Source: Microbispora catharanthi (GTDB lineage Bacteria > Actinomycetota > Actinomycetes > Streptosporangiales > Streptosporangiaceae). Taken from it: a stretch of DNA of 64,000 nt. Made by a program: the position numbers and the translations under genes. Of this stretch, positions 9,191-18,118 are shown in pieces. The notes beneath the pieces were generated by a model. It did not search any database and was not told the DNA's origin. It was given only the letters and a program-made list of their open reading frames with translations. Location of the stretch: positions 558,001 to 622,000 of the forward strand of contig NZ_VDMA02000001.1 of assembly GCF_006334915.2 (NCBI RefSeq), written 5' to 3'. Each line of letters begins with the position of its first letter. Positions within the stretch are counted from its first letter, which is position 1.

Positions 9191-10387
9191 GTGGTCATGA
9201 GGTCAGAGATCGACTATGAGGCGGTGTTCAGGGCCGGCCAGGCCCCGTCCGTGGTGCTGACGCCCGACTTCGTCATAATCGCCGTGAACGACGCCTTTCT
9301 CAAAGTGAGCGGGCACCGCCGGGAGGACCTGCTGGGCCGCAACCTGTTCGATGCCTTCCCGCCCAACCCCGCCGCGCCGGCGGACTCCGAGCAGCAGGGG
9401 GCGCGGATACTGCGGACCTCCCTGGAGCAGGTGGTGACCACCCGCCACCGCGACTTCATGCCCCTGCAGAGGTACGACATCGAGGCACCGGGCCGGCCCG
9501 GGGTGTTCGAAGAACGGTATTGGAGCACGGTCAACACGCCCGTGCCCGGCCCGCACGGCGAGGTCCGATGGATCGTCCTCAGCATCGAGGAGGTCACCGA
9601 CTTCGTCCGCGCGCTGCAGCGCGCCGGCGCGGGCGGCGAGCAGGCCTCCCTGGCCCTGCAATTGCAGACCCTCAACGACCAGCTCCAGCGGGCGCACCGG
9701 GAGCAGCGCGAGACGACCTCCGCCCTGCGCGAGGCCATCGAACGGCAGCGGCGGCTGGTCTACGACGCATCCCACGACCTGCGCAACCCCATCACGGGCC
9801 TGCTCACCGAGCTGGAGGTCGCGCTGTCCGAACCCGGCATCGACCTGCAGCGGATCTTGCGCAAGCTGCTGCGCGACGCCGAACGGCTCAACGACATCGT
9901 GGCCGACCTGCTCGACCTCGCCCGCCTCGACAGCGAGACGCACGAGGGCGAGCACCTGATCGACCTCGCCGAGTTCGTCAGCGAGGAACTGGACCGCCGC
10001 ACCCCGTGCGCCACCGTCCTCACCCGCCTCGACCCGAACGTGCGCGTACGCGCCTCTGCGATCCGCCTGGCCCGCCTGCTGGGCAATCTGCTGACCAACG
10101 CCGAGCGGCACACCCGCACCACGATCGAGGTCGTGGTCGCCGCCGACCCTCCCGACGCCGTCCTCGAGGTCGTCGACGACGGCCCCGGCATCCCACCGGA
10201 GGACCGCGAACGGGTCTTCGAGCGCCGCTACCGCCGGGAGGAGGCCCGCGCACTGGATCCCGGCGGGTCCGGGCTCGGCCTGTCCATCGCCCGGGAGATC
10301 GCCCAGGAGCACGGCGGCCGGCTGTACGCCGCGGAACACCACTGTGGAGCCCGCTTCGTCCTGCGTCTCCCCCTCGCCACCGAGTGA
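9191..10387 (+). CDS. cytoplasmic PAS-domain sensor histidine kinase
   Basis: 398 residues. A PAS domain (about 8-130) is followed by a short coiled coil and a HisKA/HATPase_c core: phospho-acceptor histidine in YDASHDLRNPITGL, N box LGNLLTNAERHT, G1 DDGPGIP and G2 GSGLGLSIA. No transmembrane segment is visible, so it senses an intracellular signal or a PAS ligand. GTG 9191 is favoured because GAAGG lies 5 nt upstream; ATG 9197 is the alternative. No response regulator is adjacent, making it an orphan kinase. Confidence 0.88.
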   Translation: MVMRSEIDYEAVFRAGQAPSVVLTPDFVIIAVNDAFLKVSGHRREDLLGRNLFDAFPPNPAAPADSEQQGARILRTSLEQVVTTRHRDFMPLQRYDIEAPGRPGVFEERYWSTVNTPVPGPHGEVRWIVLSIEEVTDFVRALQRAGAGGEQASLALQLQTLNDQLQRAHREQRETTSALREAIERQRRLVYDASHDLRNPITGLLTELEVALSEPGIDLQRILRKLLRDAERLNDIVADLLDLARLDSETHEGEHLIDLAEFVSEELDRRTPCATVLTRLDPNVRVRASAIRLARLLGNLLTNAERHTRTTIEVVVAADPPDAVLEVVDDGPGIPPEDRERVFERRYRREEARALDPGGSGLGLSIAREIAQEHGGRLYAAEHHCGARFVLRLPLATE

Positions 10388-10399
10388 TGCCCCTGGCCG

Positions 10400-11386
10400 T
10401 CATCCGGCGAGGGCCTCCCGGAGGAACTCGGCGATCTCCGCTCGCGCGGCCCTCGCCTGCGGCACCAGCCTCGGCATGCTGAGGAACGCGTGCGTCGCTC
10501 CGGGATACTCGGTGAACCGCGCGGGTGTCCCCGCCGCTCGTAGTCGTTCGGCGTAACAGCGGCCGTGATCGGCCACCGGGTCGAGGGTCGGCACCACCAC
10601 GAGCGCCGGGGCCAGCCCGCTCAGATCGTCGGCGTACACCGGCGACAGCGCACGAGGATCGGTTCCCGGTGGAACGGCGAGCCGCTGGAACAGCCGAATC
10701 TGCGGCATGCTGAGGGTCGGGCTGTTGGCGTGGCGGCTCATCGAGGCGTGCTCGAACCCCGTCGAGGTCAGGTCGACAGCGGCGTTGACCAGCACCTGCG
10801 CCCGTAGGAGCAGGCCGCAGTCTCTGGCCCGGATCGCGGCCAGGGCGGTGACCATCGCGCCGGTGCTCTCACCGAAGACGGCGGTCCGCGCCGGGTCGAT
10901 CCCCCACTGCGGGGCGTTCTGCACGACGTGCCGGAGCACGTCCCGGGCGTCGTCGACGACCGCCGACAGCGGAGTGTCATGATCGAGGAGGCGGTGCTCG
11001 ACCGAGACGACGACCGCGGGCAGTCGCGCGGCGAGGTGGCTGTTCACCCAGTCGCTCTGCACCGCCGTGCCCACGAATCCGCCTCCGTGCACGTGGAGCA
11101 CGAGCGGCAGGTCGCCGCGTACGCCGGCCCGGCCGGGTGAGGGCCGGTAGACCCGGACCTGGAGCCCGCGGCCGGGCAGCGCCACCTCCTGCCACTGGAT
11201 CGTGGCGTCCCGGTCCGGGAACCCGCTGATCAGCCGTGCCAGAGGGGACGCCCGCTTGCGGTTCACCGCCTCGCGCAAGGCGGCCAGCTCCTCGGCCGTC
11301 ATCGCCGGCCAGTCCGGTTCCTTCTGCAGGGCATGCAGCAGCCGGATGCCCATCGGCGGCCGTTCCGCACCGGTGACCTCGTTCAT
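10400..11386 (-). CDS. alpha/beta hydrolase, hormone-sensitive-lipase type
   Basis: 328 residues with an excellent AGGAGGAG ribosome-binding site before ATG 11386. The oxyanion motif HVHGGGFVG, nucleophile elbow FGESTGAM, acid around LDPVADHG and histidine in PGATHAFL form the HSL-family (HGGG) esterase triad. These are cytosolic esterases of short acyl or xenobiotic esters. It is divergent from the TetR gene and shares with it a 76-bp operator region, so it is the likely target of that repressor. Confidence 0.9.
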   Translation of the reverse strand: MNEVTGAERPPMGIRLLHALQKEPDWPAMTAEELAALREAVNRKRASPLARLISGFPDRDATIQWQEVALPGRGLQVRVYRPSPGRAGVRGDLPLVLHVHGGGFVGTAVQSDWVNSHLAARLPAVVVSVEHRLLDHDTPLSAVVDDARDVLRHVVQNAPQWGIDPARTAVFGESTGAMVTALAAIRARDCGLLLRAQVLVNAAVDLTSTGFEHASMSRHANSPTLSMPQIRLFQRLAVPPGTDPRALSPVYADDLSGLAPALVVVPTLDPVADHGRCYAERLRAAGTPARFTEYPGATHAFLSMPRLVPQARAARAEIAEFLREALAG

Positions 11387-11401
11387 GTCTCCTCCTCAGC
11401 C

Positions 11402-11445
11402 CGATAGTTTCGCTACCGCGAGTATCGATACCTATCGTAGCGAAA
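11402..11445. promoter_or_regulatory. nested inverted repeats between esterase and TetR genes
   Basis: TTTCGCTAC (11408-11416) pairs with GTAGCGAAA (11437-11445); inside the same region CGATAG (11402-11407) pairs with CTATCG (11432-11437) and TATCGATA sits at 11423-11430. This is a good candidate TetR operator overlapping both promoters. Confidence 0.55.
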
Positions 11446-11462
11446 GAGGTTATCGTGTGGTC

Positions 11463-12050
11463 ATGACTCGAGGGACCGCATCAGCCAGACCACCGGGTCG
11501 CCCGCGGTCCGGCGTCAACGCCGTGGTCTACGCCGCGACTCTGAGCACGGTCCACGAGCTCGGCTACGCGCGTGCCACCGTCGACCGCATCGCCGCCAGG
11601 GCCGGCGTCGCGAAGACGACGATCTACCGTCGCTGGCCGTCGAAGGGCGAGCTGATCGTGGACTGCCTGCTTGACGCGCTCGGCCCGGTGCCACTGGAGG
11701 GCACCAGCCAGGCAGAGCTGATGTCCTCGACCATCCGTTGGATCGCGGCGAAGATCGGCGAGCCCGGCATCGGCGACGCGTTCGCCGGCGTGTTCAGCGA
11801 CGCCGTCAGCGATCCGCCCCTGCGCGAGATCTTGTCCGCGCGGTTCCAGGACCCCTACCGGCTCCAGTTGCAGGACGCGCTCGGCGAGCCGGAGACCCGG
11901 GTCCTGTTCTTCATCGACGTCGTCGTCGGAACCCTGCTTCACCGGATGGGCATGACCGGCTCGCCGATGGCCGACGCCGATGTCACCGCACTGGTCGACA
12001 TGGTTCTGCGGCATTTCGCCGACGGCGCCGACAAAGCCGAGACCCGATGA
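11463..12050 (+). CDS. TetR/AcrR-family repressor
   Basis: 195 residues. The N-terminal helix-turn-helix reads TVDRIAARAGVAKTTIYRRW, followed by a variable ligand-binding domain of usual length. ATG 11463 is given; an in-frame GTG at 11457 has AGAGG at a better distance (7 nt) and may be the true start. Divergent from the esterase gene, with inverted repeats in between, so it probably represses the esterase and itself. Confidence 0.88.
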   Translation: MTRGTASARPPGRPRSGVNAVVYAATLSTVHELGYARATVDRIAARAGVAKTTIYRRWPSKGELIVDCLLDALGPVPLEGTSQAELMSSTIRWIAAKIGEPGIGDAFAGVFSDAVSDPPLREILSARFQDPYRLQLQDALGEPETRVLFFIDVVVGTLLHRMGMTGSPMADADVTALVDMVLRHFADGADKAETR

Positions 12051-12137
12051 CCGGCCCGCTCACGACGCGTACGGTGAACAACTGCGGGACGCGGATGCGA
12101 CGGCGGCGGTGCATGCCGCCCGATCTAGGATCGGGTC

Positions 12138-13082
12138 ATGCCCTTGACCGTGAACGACGTCGACCGGTTCGAGGCATCCCGGCCGCGCCTGGAGGCCATC
12201 GCCTACCGCCTCCTCGGCTCCGCCGGTGAGGCCGAGGACGCCGTGCAGGAGACGTTCCTGCGCTGGCAGGCCGTCGATGTCGGCCGTATCGAGGTCCCCG
12301 AGGCCTGGCTGACGAAGGTCCTCACCAACCTGTGCCTCAACCAGCTCACCTCCGCGCGGGCGCGCCGCGAGACCTATGTGGGCCAGTGGCTTCCCGAGCC
12401 GCTGCTCGCCGGGGACCCGATGCTCGGCCCGGCCGACACCGCCGAGCAGCGCGAATCGGTCTCGTACGCGGTCCTCGCCCTCATGGAGCGACTGTCCCCC
12501 AACGAGCGGGCGGTGTACGTGCTGCGGGAGGCCTTCGACTACCCGCACCGGGAGATCGCCGAGATCCTCGACATCACCGAGGCCGCCAGCCAGCAGATCT
12601 TCCACCGCGCCAAGAAGCACGTCGCGGACGGCAAGGCCCGCACCGAGATCGACGAGGCCGTCACCCGGCGCATCGTCGAGGAGTTCCTGGCGGCCGCCAC
12701 CAGCGGCCGGATCGAGCCGCTCGTGCGCCTGCTCACCGAAGACGCCATCGCGATAGGCGACGGCGGCGGGAAGGTCCCGGCCCGCGCCAAGGCGTTCGAG
12801 GGCGCCGTCGCGGTCGCGAAGTTCCTGCGGGGCCTGTTCAAACCGGCCGAGGTCAAGCGCGCCATGGTCGGCGGCACGCCCGAGGTCTACATCTGGACCG
12901 CCAACGGCGACCCCGCTGTCGTGGCCGTCGTGGACGGCCGGGTCGTCGGTGTCATGTGCCTGGAGGTCACCGCCGGGGGCATCGCCGCGTTCCGCAACCA
13001 GGTCAACCCCGACAAGCTCGAACGCGCGACCGAGCAGTGGGCGGTCACCGACCACGGGGAGCCCCTGTTCACGGCTTTCTGA
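12138..13082 (+). CDS. ECF41-type RNA polymerase sigma factor (SigJ-like)
   Basis: 314 residues: sigma-70 region 2 (EAIAYRLLGSAGEAEDAVQE), region 4 (LSPNERAVYVLREAFDYPHR) and a C-terminal SnoaL/NTF2-like domain from about residue 190. That fused domain is the hallmark of ECF41 sigma factors, in which it modulates activity instead of a separate anti-sigma factor. ECF41 genes characteristically neighbour an oxidoreductase, epimerase or carboxymuconolactone decarboxylase, and here a flavoprotein follows 92 bp downstream. A second sigma/flavoprotein pair of the same kind lies at 34-36 kb. Confidence 0.92.
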   Translation: MPLTVNDVDRFEASRPRLEAIAYRLLGSAGEAEDAVQETFLRWQAVDVGRIEVPEAWLTKVLTNLCLNQLTSARARRETYVGQWLPEPLLAGDPMLGPADTAEQRESVSYAVLALMERLSPNERAVYVLREAFDYPHREIAEILDITEAASQQIFHRAKKHVADGKARTEIDEAVTRRIVEEFLAAATSGRIEPLVRLLTEDAIAIGDGGGKVPARAKAFEGAVAVAKFLRGLFKPAEVKRAMVGGTPEVYIWTANGDPAVVAVVDGRVVGVMCLEVTAGGIAAFRNQVNPDKLERATEQWAVTDHGEPLFTAF

Positions 13083-13087
13083 TCGCT

Positions 13088-13105
13088 GTGTGAGGTGCTT
13101 CACAC
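13088..13105. promoter_or_regulatory. GTGTGA-N6-TCACAC dyad between sigma and flavoprotein genes
   Basis: Perfect 6-bp arms (13088-13093, 13100-13105) 5 bp after the sigma stop codon. It is not followed by a T tract, so an operator is as likely as a weak terminator. Confidence 0.4.
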
Positions 13106-13174
13106 CGCATTCCTGTCAGGAAACGGCACGCCGCCCGGTTCAGGTGGCAAATCGCGCAAGACAGGAGCAAGGGA

Positions 13175-14395
13175 ATGCAGCACCGCATCATCGTCCTCGG
13201 AGGCGGATACACCGGAGCGATCGCCGCCGGGCGCCTGGCCAAGCGGCTCCGCCGCGATGACGTCGCCATCACCCTCGTCAACGCCGAGCCCGACTTCGTC
13301 GAACGCGTCCGCATGCACCAGCTGGCGACCGGCCAGGACCTCAAGCCCCGGCCGTTCAGCGAGATGTTCGCGGGCACCGGCGTCGAGCTGAGGCTCGCGA
13401 AGGTCACCGGCGTCGACGTCGACCGCAAGACCGTCACCATCACCGACGCGAACGGCGCCGGCGTGACCGCACCCGGGTCCGCCGAAGAAATCGCCTATGA
13501 CACGCTCGTCTACGCCCTCGGCAGCGGCTGGAACGCCCAGGACGTCCCCGGGGCAGCCGAGCACGCCTACGAGATCGCCGGCCGGCCTGGAGCGCTGCGG
13601 CTGCGCGAGCGCCTGGCCCGCCTCGACGCCGGGCAGACCGTGGTCGTCGTCGGCGGCGGCCTCACCGGCGTGGAGGCCGCCGCCGAGATCGCCGAGGCCC
13701 GCCCGGACCTCGATGTCGCACTCGCCGCCGGCGGCGACCTCGGCGACTGGCTGTCGCCCAAGGGCCGTGAGCACCTGCGAAAGGTCTTCGGCAGGCTGGG
13801 GATCACCGTGCACGAGCACGCCACCGTCACCGGTGTCGAAGCCGACCGCGTGCTCACCGCCGACGGCACGGCCATTCCCGCCGCGGTCACAGTGTGGACC
13901 ACCGGCTTCGCGGTCCACCCGATCGCCAAGGCGACCGCCATGGAGGTCACCGGCACCGGCCAGATCGTGGTCGACGGGACCATGCGCTCGGTCTCCCACC
14001 CGGACGTGTACGCCATCGGTGACGCGGCCATGGCGATGGGCCCAGGGAACAAGCCGCTGCGCATGTCGTGCGCCTCGGGAACTCCGGCTGCCTGGCAGGC
14101 AGCCGACGCGATCGCCGCGCGCCTGACCGGCGGGAAGCTCCCCAACGCGCCGATCCGCTACTTCAACCAGTGCATCTCGCTGGGCCGCAAGGAGGGCTTG
14201 ATCCAGTACGTCACCGCCGACGACCGCGCCGTTCGGGCGGTCCTGACCGGACGGCTGGCCGCCGTCTACAAGGAGCTGGTCTGCAAGAGCGCCGCCTGGG
14301 GCGTCGCCAACCCGACGCTCGGGCTGCCGACCCGGCGCCGCCGCGTCACGCGGAAGCCGGCCGCGGCGGGCTCGGCCGTCAAGGCGCCGGCGTAG
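13175..14395 (+). CDS. FAD/NAD(P)-dependent oxidoreductase (NDH-2-like)
   Basis: 406 residues with an AGGAG ribosome-binding site. FAD-binding motif IIVLGGGYTGAIAAGRLAK at the N-terminus, NAD(P)-binding motif VVVVGGGLTGVEAAAEIAE in the middle and the second FAD motif DVYAIGDAAMA near residue 290 define a two-Rossmann pyridine-nucleotide oxidoreductase. No CxxxxC redox disulfide is seen, so it resembles type II NADH dehydrogenase or AIF-like enzymes rather than disulfide reductases. It is the probable target of the upstream ECF41 sigma factor. Clearly related to the flavoprotein at 34056. Confidence 0.88.
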   Translation: MQHRIIVLGGGYTGAIAAGRLAKRLRRDDVAITLVNAEPDFVERVRMHQLATGQDLKPRPFSEMFAGTGVELRLAKVTGVDVDRKTVTITDANGAGVTAPGSAEEIAYDTLVYALGSGWNAQDVPGAAEHAYEIAGRPGALRLRERLARLDAGQTVVVVGGGLTGVEAAAEIAEARPDLDVALAAGGDLGDWLSPKGREHLRKVFGRLGITVHEHATVTGVEADRVLTADGTAIPAAVTVWTTGFAVHPIAKATAMEVTGTGQIVVDGTMRSVSHPDVYAIGDAAMAMGPGNKPLRMSCASGTPAAWQAADAIAARLTGGKLPNAPIRYFNQCISLGRKEGLIQYVTADDRAVRAVLTGRLAAVYKELVCKSAAWGVANPTLGLPTRRRRVTRKPAAAGSAVKAPA

Positions 14396-14873
14396 AACGA
14401 AGCAGGCGGCCGGAGAAGACGACGGAGCGTCGAGGTCTCTGGCCCGTGGACGGAAGGCGAGCCGGCCCAGCTCGGACCCACGGGGTATCGGCCGTTACGC
14501 GTGCGCGACATCCTGTTTTGACGCGCAGGGGCCCATCCGGGCAGACGGGCGACGAGGCCCGAAGCGCCGGCCACCTGTTGGGCGGGTAGTGAAATGATCT
14601 TGGGGTGGTGGCCGGCCTGGTCGGGGCCGGGAGCAGATGCGATCACGATTCGGTTGTTCACTCGCGTTGATCTGTCCGCAGCGAAATGATTACGTCATGT
14701 CACCGCGTGAAGCGAGGTGGGCCGGTGGGGGTTGCGGCTGTTGTGGCCGTGGCCGGCCTGGTGGGCGTGCAGCCGTGCGCCAGGCCTGGGAATGGGCGGC
14801 TCCCATCAAGGCGTAGCCGACAATTCCGATACCCAGGGTGGGGCAGGGAACTCGTCGTCGTGTGAAAGGCCCG
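14396..14873. other. gap without recognisable gene
   Basis: 478 bp between the flavoprotein and the alcohol dehydrogenase gene. Codon-position bias is lost here and no frame resembles a family I know. The motif GAAATGAT occurs twice (about 14591 and 14681). I see nothing else supportable. Confidence 0.5.
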
Positions 14874-16112
14874 TCACCATCTCTGCTCCGTAGTCAGGAC
14901 GTGTCGGGTCCGGTCCCCGATCCAGGCCGCTTCGAGGATCGCGGTCAGGCTGGCGGTGTCGCTCGGGCCTGGATGGTTCTGGATCAAGCGGGTGACGCCA
15001 CTGGCCATCTCCGCGAAGCGCGGGAGGTCGGCGCGTGCCACGCCGATGTCCGCCAAGGTGGCAGGGATACCGATGTCGGCAAGGAGCCCGTCGAGCCAGG
15101 TGAGGAACGCATCTGCGGCCTCGGCATCCGAGGCGTCGGTCACGTCGAGCCCGCACACCCGGGCGAGGGTGGCCAACCGGTCGCCGATGGCATCCTTGGC
15201 CGCGTCCAGCGCGTAGGGCAGCAGCAGCCCGACGCCCAGGCCGTGCGGCGTGTGGGTGGCTGCGCCGATGGGGTACTGGAGGGCGTGCGGAGCCGCGGTG
15301 CCTGCGTGGGAAAATGCAAGCCCGGCCAGCATGGACCCATAGGACATGTCCGCGCGCGCGTCCTTGTCGCCTCCGTCCCTGACGGCACGGGGCAAGCTGC
15401 GGGCGATCCGCTCCGCGGCCAGGAGCGCGTAGTGATCGGTGATCGAGTTGCGGCCGAGGAAGACCTGCTCCACCGGGTCGCTCGGTCCGTGGGCCCGGGG
15501 TCGCGCGGTGTAGCTCTCCACCGCGTGACAGAACGCGTCGATGCCGGAGTGGGCGGTGACGGTCGCAGGGCAGGAGTAGGTGAGCTCGGGGTCGACGATG
15601 GCGAAGTCGGGCACGATGTGGACGCTGGAGACCCCCACCTTCAACTCGCGGTCCGGGTCGGTCAACACCGAGACGGGCGTGAGCTCGGAGCCGGTGCCTG
15701 ACGTCGTCGGGACCGCGACGAGAGGAATCGTCGGCCCCGGCACCTTCGACTCGCCGTAGTAGTCGCGCGGCGTCCCACCGTGGCGCCGGATGACGCCGAC
15801 GATTTTGGCGAGGTCGATCACCGTGCCACCCCCGATGGCGAGGATCACGTCGGCGTCCACCTCCGCGGCGACCGAGACGGCCAGGGCGACATCGGCGAGT
15901 GGCACGTCCGGAGTCGCGTCGGCGAACACCCCGACGACCGCGACCTTCTCCCGCACGCCGGCCACGATCTCGGCCACGCCCGGCTGCCCCAGAAGAACCC
16001 GGTCGGTCACGATGAGGACTCGCGAGCCACACTCGGCCACCACTCGTGGGATGTTCTGCGCGACCCCTTCGCCCACTATCAGCTGGCGTGGTCCGCGGAC
16101 GGTCTCAAGCAT
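14874..16112 (-). CDS. iron-type (group III) alcohol dehydrogenase
   Basis: 412 residues, normal for Fe-ADH/maleylacetate reductase proteins. The nucleotide-binding GGGTVIDLAK, the PTTSGTGSE loop and the metal-ligand region SGIDAFCHAVE plus THTPHGLGVG are all present. Within the family it looks closest to ADHFE1/4-hydroxybutyrate-dehydrogenase-like members. The gene is 255 bp downstream of a succinate-semialdehyde-dehydrogenase-like gene on the same strand, and a sugar-type ABC importer lies further upstream. An alcohol to aldehyde to acid route (for example 4-hydroxybutyrate to succinate) is a reasonable inference, not shown. The interval 16113-16367 contains a short stretch (LHPWGG...MVGTNP) vaguely like malate/lactate dehydrogenases, too weak to call. 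Confidence 0.9.
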   Translation of the reverse strand: MLETVRGPRQLIVGEGVAQNIPRVVAECGSRVLIVTDRVLLGQPGVAEIVAGVREKVAVVGVFADATPDVPLADVALAVSVAAEVDADVILAIGGGTVIDLAKIVGVIRRHGGTPRDYYGESKVPGPTIPLVAVPTTSGTGSELTPVSVLTDPDRELKVGVSSVHIVPDFAIVDPELTYSCPATVTAHSGIDAFCHAVESYTARPRAHGPSDPVEQVFLGRNSITDHYALLAAERIARSLPRAVRDGGDKDARADMSYGSMLAGLAFSHAGTAAPHALQYPIGAATHTPHGLGVGLLLPYALDAAKDAIGDRLATLARVCGLDVTDASDAEAADAFLTWLDGLLADIGIPATLADIGVARADLPRFAEMASGVTRLIQNHPGPSDTASLTAILEAAWIGDRTRHVLTTEQRW

Positions 16113-16367
16113 GTCAGTGCCTCTCTGGAACGTCGGCGGTGATGTGCTGGGCGGACGTCCAGGTCACCTGCGAGACCGGGACGGCGTCGGCAAGGTCGGC
16201 TGCCGGGTGGCGCAGGCGCGCGCCGGGCTCCCCGACTCGGTCGTGCCCGGGCGCCCTCGGGTTCGTGCCGACCATGGCCCGGGTCCCGCCCCACGGGTGG
16301 AGGCCGGTCAGGTCATGTGTGCACAGGGCGCGGTGATCCTCGGCGGGCACCCGGAGCAGCAGGCCGG

Positions 16368-17828
16368 TCACGGCAGGTCGATCGCCGCGTAGGTGACGTC
16401 GAGGTACTCGAGAATGCCCTCGTGCGACCCCTCCTTGCCGATCCCGGACTGCTTCACGCCCCCGAACGGAGCTGACGGGTCCGAGATCAGACCACGGTTG
16501 ATGCCGATCATCCCCGTCTCCAGCCTTTCGGCGAACCGGAGCGCACGCTGGAGGTCACGGGTGAAGACGTATCCGGCCAGGCCGTGCTCGGTGTCGTTGG
16601 CCTTCGCGATCACCTCGTCGTCGGACGTGAACGAGATGATCGGCGCCACCGGGCCGAAGATTTCCTCCTGCAGGATCTGCGCGTCTTCGGGCACGTCGAC
16701 GAGGACCGTGGGCGGGTAGAAGTGGCCCGGCCCATCCGGCCGCTCGCCGCCCACCAAGGCACGGGCACCGCGATCGACCGCGTCGGTGACGAGCTCGTCG
16801 ATCTTGGCGACCGAGGGCTCGTCGATCAACGCCCCGACGTTGACGCCGTCGTCGAGACCATGGCCCACCGAGAGCGCGCCCATCCGCTCGACGAAGCGCG
16901 CCGTGAACTCCTCGCGCACCGGCTCCTCGACGTAGATCCGGTTGGCCGCGATGCAGGACTCCCCGATGTTGCGCATCTTGGCCACCATGGCGCCGTCGAG
17001 CGCGACGTCCAGGTCCGCGTCGGCACACACGATCAGAGCCGCGTTGCCGCCCAGTTCCATCGAGGTGCGCAGCACGTTGTCCGCCGCCTGCCGTAGCAGC
17101 ACGCGCCCGACCTCGGTCGACCCGGTGAACGAAAGCTTGCGGGTCCGACGGTCGGCCAGCAGTGCTGAGACCACCTCGCCGGAACGCTTGGTCGTCACGA
17201 CGTTGACGACGCCCGGGGGTACGCCGACCTCCTCCATGATGCGAGCCAGGAACAGCATGGTGAGTGGCGTCTGGGCGGCCGGCTTGGTGATCGTCGTGCA
17301 GCCCGCCGCCAGCGCAGGCGCGATCTTGCGGGCGCCCATGGCCAACGGGAAGTTCCAGGGCGTCACGAAGACGCACGGGCCGACCGGCTTCGGCACGGTG
17401 AGGACGCGATATCCACCAGCGGGAGCGGTGTTGTAGCGCCCCTCGACGCGCACCGCCTCCTCGGCGAACCAACGGAAGAACTCGGCGCCGTAGGCCACCT
17501 CTCCCCGAGCCTCGGCGAGCGGCTTGCCCATCTCGAGCGTTATCAGCCGGGCGACCTCCTCGGATCGCTCGGTCAGTGCCCGGTACGTCGCAAGCAACAA
17601 CTCTGACCGTTTTCGCGGCGGGGTCGCCGCCCACTCCGCCATCGCCTTGCTCGCCGCGTCCAGAGCGGCGAGCCCGTCAACGACGCCGGCGTCCGCCACC
17701 TCGGCGATGGTCTTGCCGGTCGCCGGGTCCTCGACGGCAAAGGTGGCTCCGCTGGCGGCGTCGCGCCAGGCGTCGCCGATCCGGAGCCGCCGGTGCTCGG
17801 GGGCCAGGACGTTCATCGGGTCACTCAT
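16368..17828 (-). CDS. gabD: NAD(P)-dependent aldehyde dehydrogenase, succinate-semialdehyde type
   Basis: 486 residues. The open frame extends upstream, but ATG 17828 is preceded by GGAGG and starts a normal N-terminus. TPWNFPLAMGARKIAPALAA contains the catalytic-site asparagine, MELGGNAALIVCADADLD the general base glutamate, and GESCIAANRIYVEE the catalytic cysteine in the context typical of GabD. GabD oxidises succinic semialdehyde to succinate, feeding the TCA cycle. Together with the downstream iron-type alcohol dehydrogenase it could convert a hydroxy acid or diol imported by the neighbouring ABC system. The exact aldehyde is inferred from family only. Confidence 0.88.
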   Translation of the reverse strand: MSDPMNVLAPEHRRLRIGDAWRDAASGATFAVEDPATGKTIAEVADAGVVDGLAALDAASKAMAEWAATPPRKRSELLLATYRALTERSEEVARLITLEMGKPLAEARGEVAYGAEFFRWFAEEAVRVEGRYNTAPAGGYRVLTVPKPVGPCVFVTPWNFPLAMGARKIAPALAAGCTTITKPAAQTPLTMLFLARIMEEVGVPPGVVNVVTTKRSGEVVSALLADRRTRKLSFTGSTEVGRVLLRQAADNVLRTSMELGGNAALIVCADADLDVALDGAMVAKMRNIGESCIAANRIYVEEPVREEFTARFVERMGALSVGHGLDDGVNVGALIDEPSVAKIDELVTDAVDRGARALVGGERPDGPGHFYPPTVLVDVPEDAQILQEEIFGPVAPIISFTSDDEVIAKANDTEHGLAGYVFTRDLQRALRFAERLETGMIGINRGLISDPSAPFGGVKQSGIGKEGSHEGILEYLDVTYAAIDLP

Positions 17829-17904
17829 TGCGTCGCCTCCTGTGATGTTCCTGGTGATGTGCAGCGTGACCTCAGCGATCGCGCCACGCGCGTTGACGAA
17901 CGGG

Positions 17905-18087
17905 TCACACGACCTCGTCGGGGTCGAGGTTGCCGAGCGGGTCGAACGTGGCCTTGGCCCTGGCTGCAGGGCGACGCCCCGCGCCACCGATCGCCTTCTC
18001 GGGCCGTGGCTGCTTCGGCGTCGTCAGGCCGTGCTCACCGGTGACGGTCCGCCGAGGCTCGATTGCCACGTGCGGGCGCATGGTGAC
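17905..18087 (-). pseudogene. C-terminal scar of an FAD-linked oxidase (GlcD/D-2-hydroxyacid dehydrogenase type)
   Basis: The minus-strand frame ending at the TGA at 17905 reads TVTGEHGLTTPKQP and then KATFDPLGNLDPDEVV. These are the conserved FAD-oxidase C-terminal motifs (GEHG and FDPLGxLNPGKxx). The rest of the ~450-residue protein is gone. It sits between the aldehyde dehydrogenase and the ABC ATPase genes, in the same orientation, so the operon once encoded a flavin hydroxyacid dehydrogenase. Confidence 0.6.
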
Positions 18088-18118
18088 GTCGCCGCCCTGT
18101 GCGGTTACCTCCGGGCGG

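Noticed and set aside
13114-13120. ECF41-type promoter ahead of the flavoprotein at 13175
   Set aside because: TGTCAGG resembles a -35 box, but no CGTC-like -10 follows at 14-16 nt, so it was not called.
16113-16367. Malate/lactate-dehydrogenase-like fragment (LHPWGG, MVGTNP)
   Set aside because: Two short motifs only, with no supporting context; could be coincidence.
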